From Folioceros fuciformis (Eukaryota; Anthocerotophyta; Anthocerotopsida; Anthocerotales), in the NCBI GenBank assembly GCA_049999805.1, contig JBNGIO010005870.1:43454-65887 (forward strand): a stretch of 22,434 bases of DNA, given 5' to 3'. Each line of letters starts with the position of its first letter. The first letter of the stretch is position 1. Position numbers and translations under genes: made by a program. This document shows positions 8,748 to 18,849 of the stretch, in pieces. The notes beneath the pieces are model-generated. The model ran no database searches. It saw nothing but the letters and a program-made list of their open reading frames with translations, and was not told the origin of the DNA.

Positions 8748-9288
8748 CCACATGTAGCCACCCTTGGAGGTGGAAACCAAGGGCATGAAACGCGACAAAA
8801 ATGAAACGCATAGCCAAGGTTGATGGGTGTGGCAACTAGCTAATTTCTACACCTAACGCGGCAATTATAGAAGTTATCTAAGTAAGCCAGCCAAATAAAA
8901 TGGGGCATATTAAGAGCGATAGCATGAGTTTAGGTCAAGCCATTTTTAGAAGACTTCCTAGTGCAATGGAAGGTGGATGGCCAAGCGGCATCTGGTAGTC
9001 GAATCATCAAGGGTAGAGGGAGCGGGAGTAGAGCAGGGTGCGGGAGTGTAGGTAGGCAAGCAAACTCAAATTGAATGCTAAAGCCTAAAGGGTTGTTGTG
9101 GGTGATTGATGGATTTAGGGGGATTGCAAACGAAGCTGGAGCTTGGGACACTCCCAAACTGTTCTTGCTGTGAAGGAGAACCACCAGGTGACGACAGCTG
9201 TGTGCCCACAAACATGAGAGGCAAGGCGAGAAGGAGCTGACGAGACGAGTCGAAGGGACTAGCTGGTGGGCTAAAGGACAGCACAGCG
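8748..9288. other. No gene seen between gypsy pol and unknown ORF
   Basis: About 540 bp without a convincing coding region or strong repeat. Near 9000-9060 there is a G/A-rich stretch with repeated GGGAG words. The sequence probably belongs to the same retroelement, lying between pol and either a third ORF or the 3' LTR. Confidence 0.5.
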
Positions 9289-10154
9289 ATGGCCAGTCGT
9301 CAACTTGAGCAGAAGGAGAAAGAGGTGGAGGTCTTGGCGCGCAGCAGCGGACATAGAGGTCGCTACCATCAATGTGGACAAGTCAATCCTCCCAAGCTGC
9401 CATATGTCCACCAACCTCAATTCATGGATGAGGATGCTGCAGAAAAGTGGACACAAGTGTTCACAAGGAAGTATTTTCTAAAGAAACAATGGTGCCCACG
9501 TGCTATGTAGAGCTGAGCAGAGTTTTGCTATTTGATGAAGGACACCATTTGAATTGTCCTATAGAGTATTACCCTATTGATCACAAGGACTTGCTTGAGT
9601 TGCAGTGTAGGGGATATAAAGAGCTGCCTTGGGTGTGGACCAGCTATTGTGAAGGAGTGTACAGGAAAATCGAGAATCACATCTTCTTTCACCAAGTGTT
9701 TGATCACATGCCTCTAGAGACCTTCACGACTTATGGACCTAGGGAGTTTCTGAGAGGGATGAGATGTTTCAAACGCTGGTTTGCTCACTCCCATGCGTAT
9801 CGTGCGGGCATATACGTTTTGGTTTGGCCAAGGCAATACTATACGCTGATTCAATTTTTGAGGGTAGGAAAGCTAGAGTGGACAGAGAAGACCAAAGGGC
9901 AATTCCAAGAACTGCAAAAAGCGCGTTAGGAGTACATGGAGGCATGTGGTTCACAGATGGTAGGCTTGGGAGTTTCGATGAAGGTGGAGCTTGAAGATGG
10001 TCCAGAATTGTCATTCCACCTTCAAGAGAGCCAAGGCTATCGGCAGGATTCATAGTCAGAGGATGAAGAAAGTGATGCCTATGAGAATCGAGTGCATGCG
10101 GATTGTGTTTTTGTGTTGAACAACTTCTATAAACGATGCTTGGGTAATTGGTAA
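9289..10154 (+). pseudogene. Unrecognised ~288-codon ORF, lightly broken
   Basis: A real-looking protein starts at ATG 9289 (MASRQLEQKEKEVEVLARSS). It changes frame once at about 9500 (KKQWCP in one frame, YVELSRVLLFDEGHHL in the next) and continues to TAA at 10154 with only two in-frame TAG codons (9927-9929 and 10053-10055). It is rich in Trp, Tyr, Phe, His and Cys and looks globular: ELPWVWTSYCEGVYRKIENH, FTTYGPREFLRGMRCFKRWF and YVLVWPRQYYTLIQFLRVGK. A charged C-terminus (SEDEESDAYEN) and KRCLGNW end it. No membrane span, zinc knuckle, protease or nuclease motif is recognised. By position, 3' of gypsy pol on the same strand, it could be an accessory third ORF or the gag-like start of another element; it could also be a host gene relic. 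Confidence 0.6.
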
Positions 10155-10868
10155 CTAACGCTTAATACTCATGTTACATGCCCTTAGTGTACACTCATGG
10201 TCTGTTGGTCCCAAACTCTGGATAGGGGAGTCAAAGACATATTTTGTGAAAGGATGGATCTGTACGCAAGTAGGTAAGTGTAAGTTAGGCTAGTAAGGAT
10301 GATTAGTGAGAAAGAACATGGTGGGGATTGTTGCTAGTGGCTTGTTAGCTATGCGGCTAGATGGCGTGACGACTGTCATGCCAATGTGGCTTGGGCGGCT
10401 GAGTACGAAATAGATAGGTGCGTTCACATGTTGTAGATGTGGACTTGGATAATTTCCTAGGATACTAGTGCTAGGGCACTTTAAGGGCAGTAAGAGCGTA
10501 GTTAAGAACAATGACGGTTATGAGTGATTTGCGGGATCTAGTAGGCAGAGTTAAGACATAACGGTGCTTGCTGAATAAGAGATCAGGAAGGTAGTAGAGG
10601 GATGGATTGCTTGATGTCCACAAGGGTGGCCAAACAGATCTCGATGGATGTGAATTTTTTCCAGGCTTGTCGAATGGATTGCTGAAGAAGATTTGTAAGT
10701 AGACAAGAAAAATACCAAAGACATATTTTGTGAAAGGATGGCTCACACTTACACGGGTAGGTAAGTGTGAGTTAGGCCAGTAAGGATAATTAATGAGAAA
10801 GAACGTGGTGGGGATTATCACCAATGGCTTGCCAGCTATGCTCCTAGATGGCGCGACATGGGCTTCCT
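10155..10868. repeat. Non-coding block with ~140-bp direct repeat
   Basis: The segment from 10232 to 10370 recurs at 10716 to 10857, about 485 bp downstream. The shared blocks are CAAAGACATATTTTGTGAAA, GGTAAGTGT.AGTTAGGC.AG, GAGAAAGAAC.TGGTGGGGAT and a final CTAGATGGCG.GAC, with scattered substitutions. No ORF with recognisable content lies between them. This may be internal duplication inside an LTR or untranslated region of the retroelement to the left. Confidence 0.75.
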
Positions 10869-11151
10869 ATTGTCAAGAGGTTGGAAAGGAATCTTGTCAA
10901 AGAGAGTCAAGAGTGGTGGGCTTATTGTTGTCGAGAGGATGGAAAGCAATCATGTCACGGACAATCAAGAGTGGTGGGCTTGCTGTTGTCGAGAGGTTGG
11001 ACAACAATCTTGTCAAAAGAGAGTCAAGAGTGGTGGGCTTNNNNNNNNNNAGGTTGGACAACAATCTTGTCAAAAGAGAGTCAAGAGTGGTGGGCTTATT
11101 ATTGTCGAGAGGCCGGGAGGCAATCTTTTTAGGAAGAGTCAAGAGCAATAG
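10869..11151 (+). repeat. 58-59-bp tandem array across an assembly gap
   Basis: Five related units end in AAGAGTGGTGGGCTT or a decayed form: 10869-10923, 10924-10981, 10982-11040, 11051-11097 (5' part hidden by the gap) and the diverged 11098-11151. The internal landmark is TTGTCGAGAGG near each unit's start. Open frames over the array in several phases result from the repeat and have no protein-like features. The true copy number is unknown because of the gap. Confidence 0.9.
11041..11050. other. Assembly gap (10 N) with duplicated flanks
   Basis: Ten N interrupt the tandem array. The 47 bases before the gap (10994-11040) and the 47 bases after it (11051-11097) are identical, as when two contig ends that overlap are joined without merging, or when a tandem array has collapsed. 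The gap length is a placeholder. Confidence 0.95.
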
Positions 11152-11831
11152 CCAATTAAGTGGGTGTAGATCACCGTACTCTTGTTCGGCAACTTCTGGA
11201 GCAAACTATGAGTAATTAAGGTAAATACAAGATATATAGTCTCATTAATCTTTGAAGTGTATATACGTGTAAACCTTAATGTTCTAACCACAGGACGAAG
11301 AGGCTTGCAAAGACGTACTGTTTCAAGTATCCAACGTAGCGCACAAAGGTCACAGCCACCACGCCCAGCAGCCGTTCGCTGAAAATGAAGAAACATATTT
11401 ATGGAGTTCACGCCTTCGGCGTCTGCCACACCAAGTCTCGTAAATCACAACCACTACACGATACACATGATGCGACCATATCCAAGAGTGCAGTAGAGTA
11501 TGGATCACTCAGTTGCCCTAGAACAGACATCGGGAGCGAACAGTTTCAGGGGGGAACAATGGCGTGGTCGTTGAATTCTAATCAGAACGCCTAAAGGCTT
11601 AGCTCTAAAACGCTAACTATGAGAAGAGTGCAGAATGTGTTGTCCATCGTTGCTCAGCTTGAGCAAAAGGGGCAACCATCCCCACCATTACCTCCTAAAT
11701 GCCTCTGGGTACAGAGCCGGAGAGCCGAAAGGTATTTCCATTCCCAAAGACTTCCTGTGGATCCATCACTTTCACTCCAGACTTCAAAAATAAGTTGATA
11801 CGATCGGCCCCACAAGACATGACGCAGGCCC
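11152..11831 (-). other. TM9SF 3' flank / untranslated region
   Basis: Sequence downstream of the TM9SF stop codon, with no convincing complete gene. Apart from the possible exon at 11276-11378 nothing protein-like was found on either strand. The 3' untranslated region and polyadenylation site of TM9SF should lie here; AT-rich sequence around 11215-11280 is a candidate for the end of the transcript. Confidence 0.5.
11276..11378 (-). CDS. Possible orphan 3'-terminal exon, unknown protein
   Basis: On the minus strand a strong splice-acceptor context (a T-rich tract, TGTTTCTTCATTTTCAG, ending at 11379) is followed by an open stretch with codons ERLLGVVAVTFVRYVGYLKQ then YVFASLFVLWLEH and TAA at 11276-11278. 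The peptide is hydrophobic with one likely membrane segment. It lies about 450 bp downstream of the TM9SF stop on the same strand, so it could be an alternative last exon, the last exon of a gene whose upstream part is lost, or chance. I do not recognise the family. Confidence 0.3.
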
Positions 11832-14800
11832 TCAGTCAATCTTTACAGAAGCATATATTGTGCGTACGAACCAGTAGCATGCATAGAAGCCTATAGTACC
11901 AGTCAGCACAAAGAAAGAATAGGAGATGATGACCATATAGCCGAAGTACAGCATCCCCGAAACCACTTTTGTGATATCTAGCTTGGTGAAGAAGTAAAAT
12001 GTGGCATAAAGGAACAGGTAGAGAGCTGATGACCCTGAAGTGAGATAAGCCCTCCACCACCAGTGATAATCTTCGCTACATAACTGGAAGTAGCAAAGCA
12101 CAATCGTTATCTCCGCGCAAGTGACAATCAGAATGATGAACACTATAAATAAAAAGCCGAAGATGTAATAAAATTGATGCAGCCAAATTGAGGTCAGGAT
12201 GAAAAAGAGCTCAATGAAAACTGCCCCAAAAGGGAGTATACCCCCTATCAGTATGGAAAACACGGGGCGCATATACCATGCTTGCTCAGGAATTTGTCGG
12301 GGAATTTTGTTTGTCCTGACAGGATCTTCAATTGCTGGCTTCTTAAATCCAAAATAGCTCCCAACAAAGACTAGTGGCACAGATATGCCAAACCAGAGAA
12401 ACACTAGTGCGAACATTGTGCCGAAGGGAACTGCCCCTGATGACTGCTGTCCCCAAATCAAGGCATTCAGAATAAAGAACACAACGAACACAACTCCAGG
12501 GAACATGAACGCAGTCTTCAATGTGTTCACTTTCCAGTCTGTACCCTTGAACATTTTGTACAGCCTTGCAGATGAGTAGCCGGCAAACAACCCCATGAAA
12601 ACCCAGAGTAGTAGCATTGCCGTCATAAGACCGCCACGGTTTGCAGGAGACAGAAAGCCCAGGACTGCAAACACCATTGTCACCAGGGTCATCCCAAAAA
12701 ATTGCACCCCCGTGCCAACATAGACACACAACAGCCCTGCATTACTGGGCGGCCTGAAAACGTCTCCATGCACAAGCTTCCAGCCAGTTTCTTCTTGAGA
12801 CTCGTCCTGTGTCTCTAGCTGATTATATTTTGATATATCACGATGTAGAGTGCGCATCATGATCATTGCCACCATGCCCGACAGAAACAGCACGATCATC
12901 AAGGAGTTGATGATTGAAAACCAGTGGATTTGGTCATCAGACATGAGGAGAAAACTGTCCCATCTAGAAGCCCACTTCACTTCGCTTTGCTGTAGAAAAA
13001 GAACAAACCACCACGATAAAGATTACTGACACTGCCAAACCAATAAGAGAAAATTAGGAAAGACAACAAAGCAACACATGCATTCATATTGTCTACTCAC
13101 ATGGAAATTCACATCATATGTGAAGATGACCTCCTTGTCAACGGCCAACTCTTGAGGGGGCTGGGATGTGTCTACAAATACTTTGGAGTGGGGATCACAC
13201 GTCTTCAGAAGGGTGGAGCTGTCCTGCCATGAGTCATATTCATGATGCACACTGCAATCACAAGAGGAACCTAGTCATGTTGAAAGTTATACGGGAGAGG
13301 TCCAGAACAAATGAATCAGAGTATCGATAAGGCATGGAATATCCTTCAGACAACTTAGCTAGCAACCCTTCACATTGCAGGCAAGAACTCTGCACTATCT
13401 ATACGAATAGAAACGGGGTTGCGGATGACTCAACAACCCAAAAGAGCAAAGGAGACAAGTCAACACATTGACATCAGTGGAATAAAGTTCACTCATCCTG
13501 CGCACACCTGTAGTATCTGACTTCAAACCCAACGATGCGAGATTTCTTGGTCTCCACGTCCTCATGGAAATTGACAACAAAGTGAAGATGGTTGAAAATA
13601 AAATACCTCTCTGCGTGCTTCTGCAATGAAAATTTAAGCAAACAGCGATGACAATAAGCATGAAGAAGCAGCCACGTCAACCAAAATTGCTATGGACTCT
13701 TTCAAGAGCAGCTAGTACTTCGTCAGCATGCTTAAATCCAACTGGAAAGCCCCTCTCGTAAGTCCTGTATGTGTTGCCCATCTCCTTCTTCTCCCTAAAA
13801 ACTGCTACTGGCAGGTTGTCCAGAATCCTGCACGCATAACAAAGCTCAGATGAAGAACAAGCCTAATTACGGGATAGCAAAGCACCTACTGGAAATCTCT
13901 TGCAAAGATTCATTCACGTGTCGTAAATACTCTTCAGCCCCAAACAAGAACTCGCTCAAGATTCAGCAACGGCGAACCATGACTCACATATTCACACGGT
14001 AATCTTCGTCTATCTTCTCTTTGAATGCTTTTTCTGACTTTGCCGACAGCTTAGGAATTCTGCAAACAACTTGGCAGCTCTTTGCCTGCTTCATGGCAAA
14101 CTGCAACAGACCACCAAAAGCCATGAAACAATGCGGGACAAACCAACAGAGACTTTACTCATATCCATAAACCTGTACACTCAGAAGTTACGGCAGTTGT
14201 ACCTCATATGGAGAGTTCTCTATGCGGTCACCGCGGAGAACTTCTCCCAAGTTCTCTGCACTGTTCACAATCTGCGCCGGTTTGCAGTATTCCAAAGAGT
14301 AATATTCATAAGGGAGTTGAGTCTTCGTTGAAGTCAGTTTGTTCACCTTGACGGAAACTTTGTCGGACTATTTCACGAAGACATGAATGATATCAGAATA
14401 AAGGCAATCACGAAGTCAGAAGCAGGTCTCTTTTCACCGATTCTGCAGACAGACAACGCATTGCACACTAACCATTCGCGTCTCTGGCAGACACGGACAC
14501 GCAAGCCAGCGCATGCTACAATAAGAGAACGTCGGACGCGACAACATTACAGGACACAAAAAGGGATTGCACACACATGGCGCAAATACAATGGGGAACT
14601 AATCGCTCAACGGATGCTCAGAGACGGCATACCATCAGTGACCCTCTCAGACTTCACCTGCAAAGTCGCCATGACGTTTCTTGGAATCAATCAATCGGGA
14701 CTGATCTAGCTCAGTGGAACAGAAGCGTGGCCGGTGCACTTCGCCGGCCAGGCCACATGATGGAATTGGGGAGGGGACGTGGGTCTATGCCATTAAAAAT

Positions 14801-15281
14801 AATTCGTCAGGAGCTGTCTAACGGATGTAATGAAGAGCTTGGACGCATTGTGCACTACAAGAAAGAGCAAGATCGGGAAACAATGTGATGACAACTAACG
14901 ACACAATCTAGCTCCAGCTACATGGGCTCTGCAGACTGGAAGAAAGAAGCGGGAGGATATCGAGAAGCACACACATGCCCTGAAAGATATCATGAGGTAG
15001 AACAAATCCACCAACATTGATTGCCGAATCCAGATCTGGATGACAAACACAAGATAGGAAGCTAGCACGCGAATAACCACATCATCACCGTACGAAATCT
15101 AGTATTCGACACAAGCAAAAGGGAAGTGTTGAAGAGGAAGGAGGGACCTGACCAGCTCGAAGTCCCGTGGGGCAACGCCTGGGAGATAGAAGCCGTGCAC
15201 CGGCGGCACCGCTGCTAGTAGCAAAACGATGCAGGAAATGGACAGGAGCGCCATACGCAGGCGCTCACCGGCGGTGGCCAT
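11832..15281 (-). CDS. TMN: TM9SF / nonaspanin (EMP70) family protein, TMN7-type, seven exons
   Basis: Complete gene for a nine-span endomembrane protein of Golgi/endosomes, implicated in membrane protein sorting in the family. Inferred exons: 15281-15153, 14367-14203, 14100-13988, 13827-13719, 13620-13508, 13251-13101 and 12989-11832, all with GT..AG introns in matching phase, giving 645 aa. ATG 15281 sits in strong context (GCGATGGCC). Residues 1-30 are a signal peptide ending PPVHG before [11 protein letters not shown]. The lumenal domain shows [60 protein letters not shown] and RIVGFEV. From residue 261 come [20 protein letters not shown] and the membrane spans with [36 protein letters not shown] and [19 protein letters not shown]. 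The tail ends VKID, matching the plant KxD/E Golgi-retention signal. The donor of the 13718-13621 intron (GTACTA) is the weakest junction. Length fits the ~640-aa subfamily. Confidence 0.95.
15153..15281 (-). other. TM9SF exon 1 (signal peptide) and 785-bp intron 1 boundary
   Basis: Exon 1 encodes 43 residues ending DFEL before donor GTCAGG at 15152. Intron 1 (14368-15152) is much longer than the other five (111, 256, 98, 160 and 102 bp). It contains a GC-rich imperfect inverted repeat around GTGGCCGGTGC...GCCGGCCAGGCCAC (about 14729-14757) and no coding sequence I can recognise. Long first introns often carry regulatory signals in plants, which is a general tendency and not shown here. Confidence 0.8.
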
Positions 15282-16320
15282 CGCTTGAGTGTAAGCTGGT
15301 TGCAACCCCTTCAGAGGGAGGCCCAGCAGAGAAGACGGGAGACAACAACGATGGAAGAAAGGTGAGGTTTAAGGTAAGGGTTCGGAAACTCCGGTACCCT
15401 TAGGGCAAAGACTTTTACCCAACGTGATTCATGATGGTATTTTGTTGAGTGTAAATGATTTTTTATTAAGATACATGTACTGTTTGCAGCCACTAGTGAT
15501 CGCCTGTCTCGTGTGTGGGCCAAACCGTGCGCTTTCTTTGTAGATCCATGAACCACGATGTTACCATGAACTTCTTGCCGGATAAATTCGTGGTTAAGGG
15601 ATTGTATCTTGTTACGTCGGTGAATAAAGGGTCTATTGCATATTAGGGTCTATTGCATATTTTATTATACATTTTTAATCTAATAAGGGAGAGCGACGCA
15701 AGTTAATCCCCCCAGGTTGATTGGTGATGTTTGGAAAGAAATTCGTCAAATCGAATTTTATGTAAAATTTATTCTAATTTATTTTAAATTTCCATGTGTA
15801 CCTTTTTTTTTTGGTGGAAGAAAAATCAGATTATGATAGCTATCTGATATTACAAGAGTGCAATAGCGGAAGCTTAGGATCTAACATGCGAGAACAACTC
15901 CACCATGCTGATGAGCAAGAGAATATCACCTCTCTTGCACACTCAAGCAAGCACATAGAGAAGGCTATGAAAAAAACCCTTCAATGAACGCAAAGCTTTT
16001 CTTGCTAGCAAAGACTGAAAGTTGTCGTAAAAATAATAGCTAGGAAGCATTGCATTTTACGACATGTTTAGTCATGGCATCTCAAAAAACCTTTTGTCTT
16101 GGCTATCATACAAGTGATAATAAAGCATAGGTAAGAGTTTACACCTATATATGAACATTATTTTTACTATAATGTTCATTTTAGAAACGAATAGTTATAT
16201 ATATAGTTAACCATCTAATAGTTAATAGTTACCCATCTATCAATATGTGAGTGCACTACGGTATGTAATAGAAAAGCTTATTTTATTATCTCATACATCA
16301 TTAATTCAATATTCCGTACC
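15282..16320. promoter_or_regulatory. Upstream region of TM9SF; AT-rich, no gene
   Basis: Contains the 5' leader and promoter of TM9SF (reading leftwards) and intergenic DNA. Purine-rich leader sequence lies at about 15310-15370 on the + strand. A perfect 17-bp tandem duplication (AGGGTCTATTGCATATT) is at 15628-15644 and 15645-15661. A 10-bp stem (ATGAACATTA) with a 9-nt loop is at 16151-16179. The short + strand frame at 15796-15987 has no recognised motif. No clear TATA box was assigned. Confidence 0.5.
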
Positions 16321-16431
16321 TTACGCCCGATTAATTCTCACCTTACGCCCCGTTGATGCTCACCTCACTCCCCCATTGATGCTCACCTCACTCCCCCATT
16401 GATGCTCACCTCACTTCCCTTAACTAGTGTG
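16321..16431 (+). repeat. 22-23-bp tandem array, about 4.5 copies
   Basis: Units share the core TTGATGCTCACCTCAC followed by a C-rich run. The two central copies (TCACTCCCCCATTGATGCTC plus ACC) are identical, and the outer copies drift to TTACGCCCGATTAATTCTCACC and TCACTTCCCTTAA. The array lies about 560 bp downstream of the DUF1191 stop. Confidence 0.9.
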
Positions 16432-16821
16432 TAAAGTTCTTATTAAAAAAAAACCATCAAATCATTTTGAAGCATAATTTGTGGTGGCTATGTCTAGTGA
16501 CATATCTCACAGGTGAAAGATATATGGAAATATAATTTCACGATCGGGACACCATAAGCTCAAGAAAATGAAATCTCGGGATAAATGTTGATTCACGCCA
16601 GGAAAAATCCAAAATACATCAAAAGGCAATTTTCTAAGACAGATTCTTACTCGATGGGCTTGTTTGCAGCCATAAATCAAAGTGTCCAGCGAAAAGTTCA
16701 TGACTACCATGACTTCGTTGAGGCTAAATCAGTGGCATCTCAGGCACAACGAGATCCAAAACCTCAACCTCAACAATGTTCCAGAAACCAGAGCTGACCG
16801 ACATGTGTATCACCAGAAAGA
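16432..16821. other. No gene seen; DUF1191 downstream flank
   Basis: AT-moderate sequence with short open frames on both strands (for example 16585-16797 +) that show no conserved motif and contradict one another. Part may be the 3' untranslated region of the DUF1191 transcript. Confidence 0.45.
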
Positions 16822-16866
16822 GGGCTCCGAAGGTTTGACAACCTTCGGAGCCCTAAACCCTAAACC
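16822..16866. terminator. 14-bp perfect hairpin plus telomere-like motif in DUF1191 3' flank
   Basis: GGGCTCCGAAGGTT (16822-16835), loop TGAC, and AACCTTCGGAGCCC (16840-16853) form a perfect 14-bp stem. It runs directly into CCCTAAACCCTAAACC (16851-16866), two units of the plant telomere repeat. It lies about 125-170 bp past the DUF1191 stop, so in that transcript the hairpin would be in the 3' untranslated region. A role in 3'-end formation or stability is speculative; it may equally be a small insertion scar. Confidence 0.6.
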
Positions 16867-16990
16867 AGAAACAAGAAAGCACGGTATACTTGCCCTGTAG
16901 AGAAACCGCCTATCATGGTGTCCGCCACTCCAGGCCTCCTGGGCTTTGTGAGATTGCTACTTGTAACGGTTCTTCCTGCAGAAAACAAAC

Positions 16991-17893
16991 CTAAGCAACA
17001 TAATCATCTTCAAGGACAGGTCTCGTGCGGCTCGCTGCAGCTGCAGGCGCTCGACTGTTGCCAATCAAAGCTGTCTGGAGAGTCTCTCCACGGTCCGCAA
17101 TACCCTGCATCTTTGTCATCTTCGCACTGTTTAGCATTCCATGCACAACCAGGGCCAGGAATCCCAGAAACAACAACACAACGACCACTCCAACAACCGA
17201 ACCCACAGCTATCTTCCACGCATCCGACGTCTGCGAGTGTGCAACGGCTGACTGCTGTGAAAGCGATAATACAGAAAAGTCTCCTAGATGATCGTAGGAA
17301 CACGTCCCTGAAAAATCCGTGGTTTGAAGAACAGAGCCCGGTGAGCTGTTGCTAAAAGAAGCACATAAAGCACCGCTTCTGATGAAGGAAGGGTCCAAAT
17401 GAACAACAATACGATCCTGTGTGGCGATAACACTCAGCTCGGGAAGCTGCTGCGTGCTAGTGAGATTAGCAGCATCGTAGACCAAAATCCCGACTACCGG
17501 ACCCGAGTTATACCCACGTGGAAGGGAAGAATTGAAAACGGAAACGTTCTCGAACTTCCTGTACACTAAAACCACACTCCGAAGCGTTTCATTCACAACC
17601 ACACCAGTAGGGATACTGAACTCATTAAACACGAAGCCACGTCTTCGTAGACTGCCAGTTCTCAACCGGACCGCCTGCACAGTAACATCCAGCATATCCG
17701 GTGGCAGTGACACATTGAAGATAGTTCCTGTCTTGGGGTGCCTGAACGCCTTGAATGCATAACTCTGGATCAAGGAGTTATTCAGAACCGCAAGATCACT
17801 GCGTTCGCTTCCGCTGACCCTCATCGTCAGCGGTTCCAAGAGATCAGCGTGAGCTCCAGTAATGACTGAGAGTAGCATGAGCACTAAAATCAT
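16991..17893 (-). CDS. DUF1191-family single-pass membrane protein
   Basis: Single-exon gene of 300 aa; the function of the plant DUF1191 family is unknown to me. I start at ATG 17893 because it opens a signal peptide (MILVLMLLSVITGAHADLLE). The frame extends to an ATG at 18205, but those 104 extra residues are Cys/Ser-rich and would bury the signal peptide. The extracellular part carries the family pattern: LIQSYAFKAFRHPKTGTIFN near residues 40-60, LPPDMLDVTVQAVRLRTGSL, GFVFNEFSIPTGVVV, LVYRKFENVS and PVVGILVYDAANL. Several N-glycosylation sequons are present (NNS, NVS, NETL, NSS, NLTS). One membrane span lies at about 228-250 (VGSVVGVVVVLLFLGFLALV), then a 50-residue cytoplasmic tail with RTRPVLEDDYVA at the very end, a conserved feature as I recall the family. 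It is likely at the plasma membrane or in secretory membranes. It shares strand but probably not transcript with TM9SF. Confidence 0.92.
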   Translation of the reverse strand: MILVLMLLSVITGAHADLLEPLTMRVSGSERSDLAVLNNSLIQSYAFKAFRHPKTGTIFNVSLPPDMLDVTVQAVRLRTGSLRRRGFVFNEFSIPTGVVVNETLRSVVLVYRKFENVSVFNSSLPRGYNSGPVVGILVYDAANLTSTQQLPELSVIATQDRIVVHLDPSFIRSGALCASFSNSSPGSVLQTTDFSGTCSYDHLGDFSVLSLSQQSAVAHSQTSDAWKIAVGSVVGVVVVLLFLGFLALVVHGMLNSAKMTKMQGIADRGETLQTALIGNSRAPAAAASRTRPVLEDDYVA

Positions 17894-18849
17894 GTCACAA
17901 CCTTTCAAATGGCTCGCGTCCGGCAGCCCCTGTTTGCGTGAGGAAGCCCCGACAACTGGGCTTTTACATTCTTGAATCTGGAAGGACAAACACAAGATCG
18001 GCCACAGGAGACCTGGCCATGAAACGCATCTGGCACACTCAGTACAAGAAGACTGAGGCGCAAAGGAAGAAAGATGCTGAGACACATAGGAGAGGCAAGA
18101 CAGCAAACGGGAAGGGCAACCTCGCAGCCCCATGCAACGGCGGCAAGCTAGCAACCTGCTAGTCGAAATAGAGGTGATACCCCAGCCAAGGACGTCGGCC
18201 GCCATAACCGCATTGGATCACGCCTTCGTAGAGCCAACCTCGCCCGTGAAACTCAAAGTTCGAGGGTCAGACGATAGGTAGACGGAGGCCGTACACGGGC
18301 AGCCACCTTTTTTGGCACTCAAACGGTACACTTTCTCGTTTCACAGGAAAAACAGCGGGGAAGGAAATAAAAGCAAAGACGTATGTAAGTGCAGGTCGGT
18401 TCCTGCATTCTTCACTTTGGACTTAACCTAACCAGGTGTATGGCAGGCGCAGCCATGAGGCCATTTGAACAAAAGGGGGTGGCCAAACTAAACGGACGAG
18501 GCGTGGCAGCGTCAAACCCTCCGCGGAGGAGGTCGACGCCCTAGTGACGAGCAAGTCTACGGAGCGCGATTTGACGGGTGATATAGAGTGGTGTGTTGTA
18601 CTTGCGGGCCGTGAGCAAGGCTGAAAGGCTAGACTGGAAGGTAGTTGGGGTGTATGTGGTTGGACATACGAAACATCTATCTTGAAGCATAGGATGTCCG
18701 CTCCGCTAGGTACTTCATCCTACGATTTGGTACCCAAAAGGAGGAAGGGCATGGCGCGGAGATCGTAGACCAGCCACATGAGGGGAATCTGGAGATTGGA
18801 AGTTCCATCTACCTCCTGACAAGGGGACAACCCGCAATAGGGAAAAGCC
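17894..18849. promoter_or_regulatory. DUF1191 upstream region; no gene
   Basis: Holds the leader and promoter of DUF1191 (reading rightwards on the minus strand) and intergenic DNA. The minus-strand frame stays open to 18205 but lacks protein-like content. The + strand frame at 17938-18162 is basic and unrecognised and is probably chance. The GC content is higher than that of the 15.4-16.9 kb interval. No transposon coding sequence was found here. Confidence 0.45.

Noticed and set aside
10869-11151. CRISPR-like array
   Set aside because: Units are contiguous with no unique spacers, in a plant-type genome.
10793-11215. Long open frames over the tandem array on both strands
   Set aside because: They are produced by the repeat, cross the N gap, and translate in several phases without protein-like composition.
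15282-15305. Eight-residue upstream extension of TM9SF exon 1
   Set aside because: It would need a TTG start; the ATG at 15281 has a strong context and begins the signal peptide region.
15580-15620. Sequence like the copia polypurine tract (CGTGGTTAAGGG)
   Set aside because: Only a short similarity; no LTR start or RNase H remnant next to it.
17894-18205. N-terminal extension of the DUF1191 frame to an upstream ATG
   Set aside because: The extra 104 residues are low in protein-like features and would place the signal peptide inside the chain; the start at 17893 gives the normal family layout and length.
18250-18275. tRNA B-box-like AGTTCGAGGGT
   Set aside because: No matching A box, cloverleaf or acceptor stem could be built around it.
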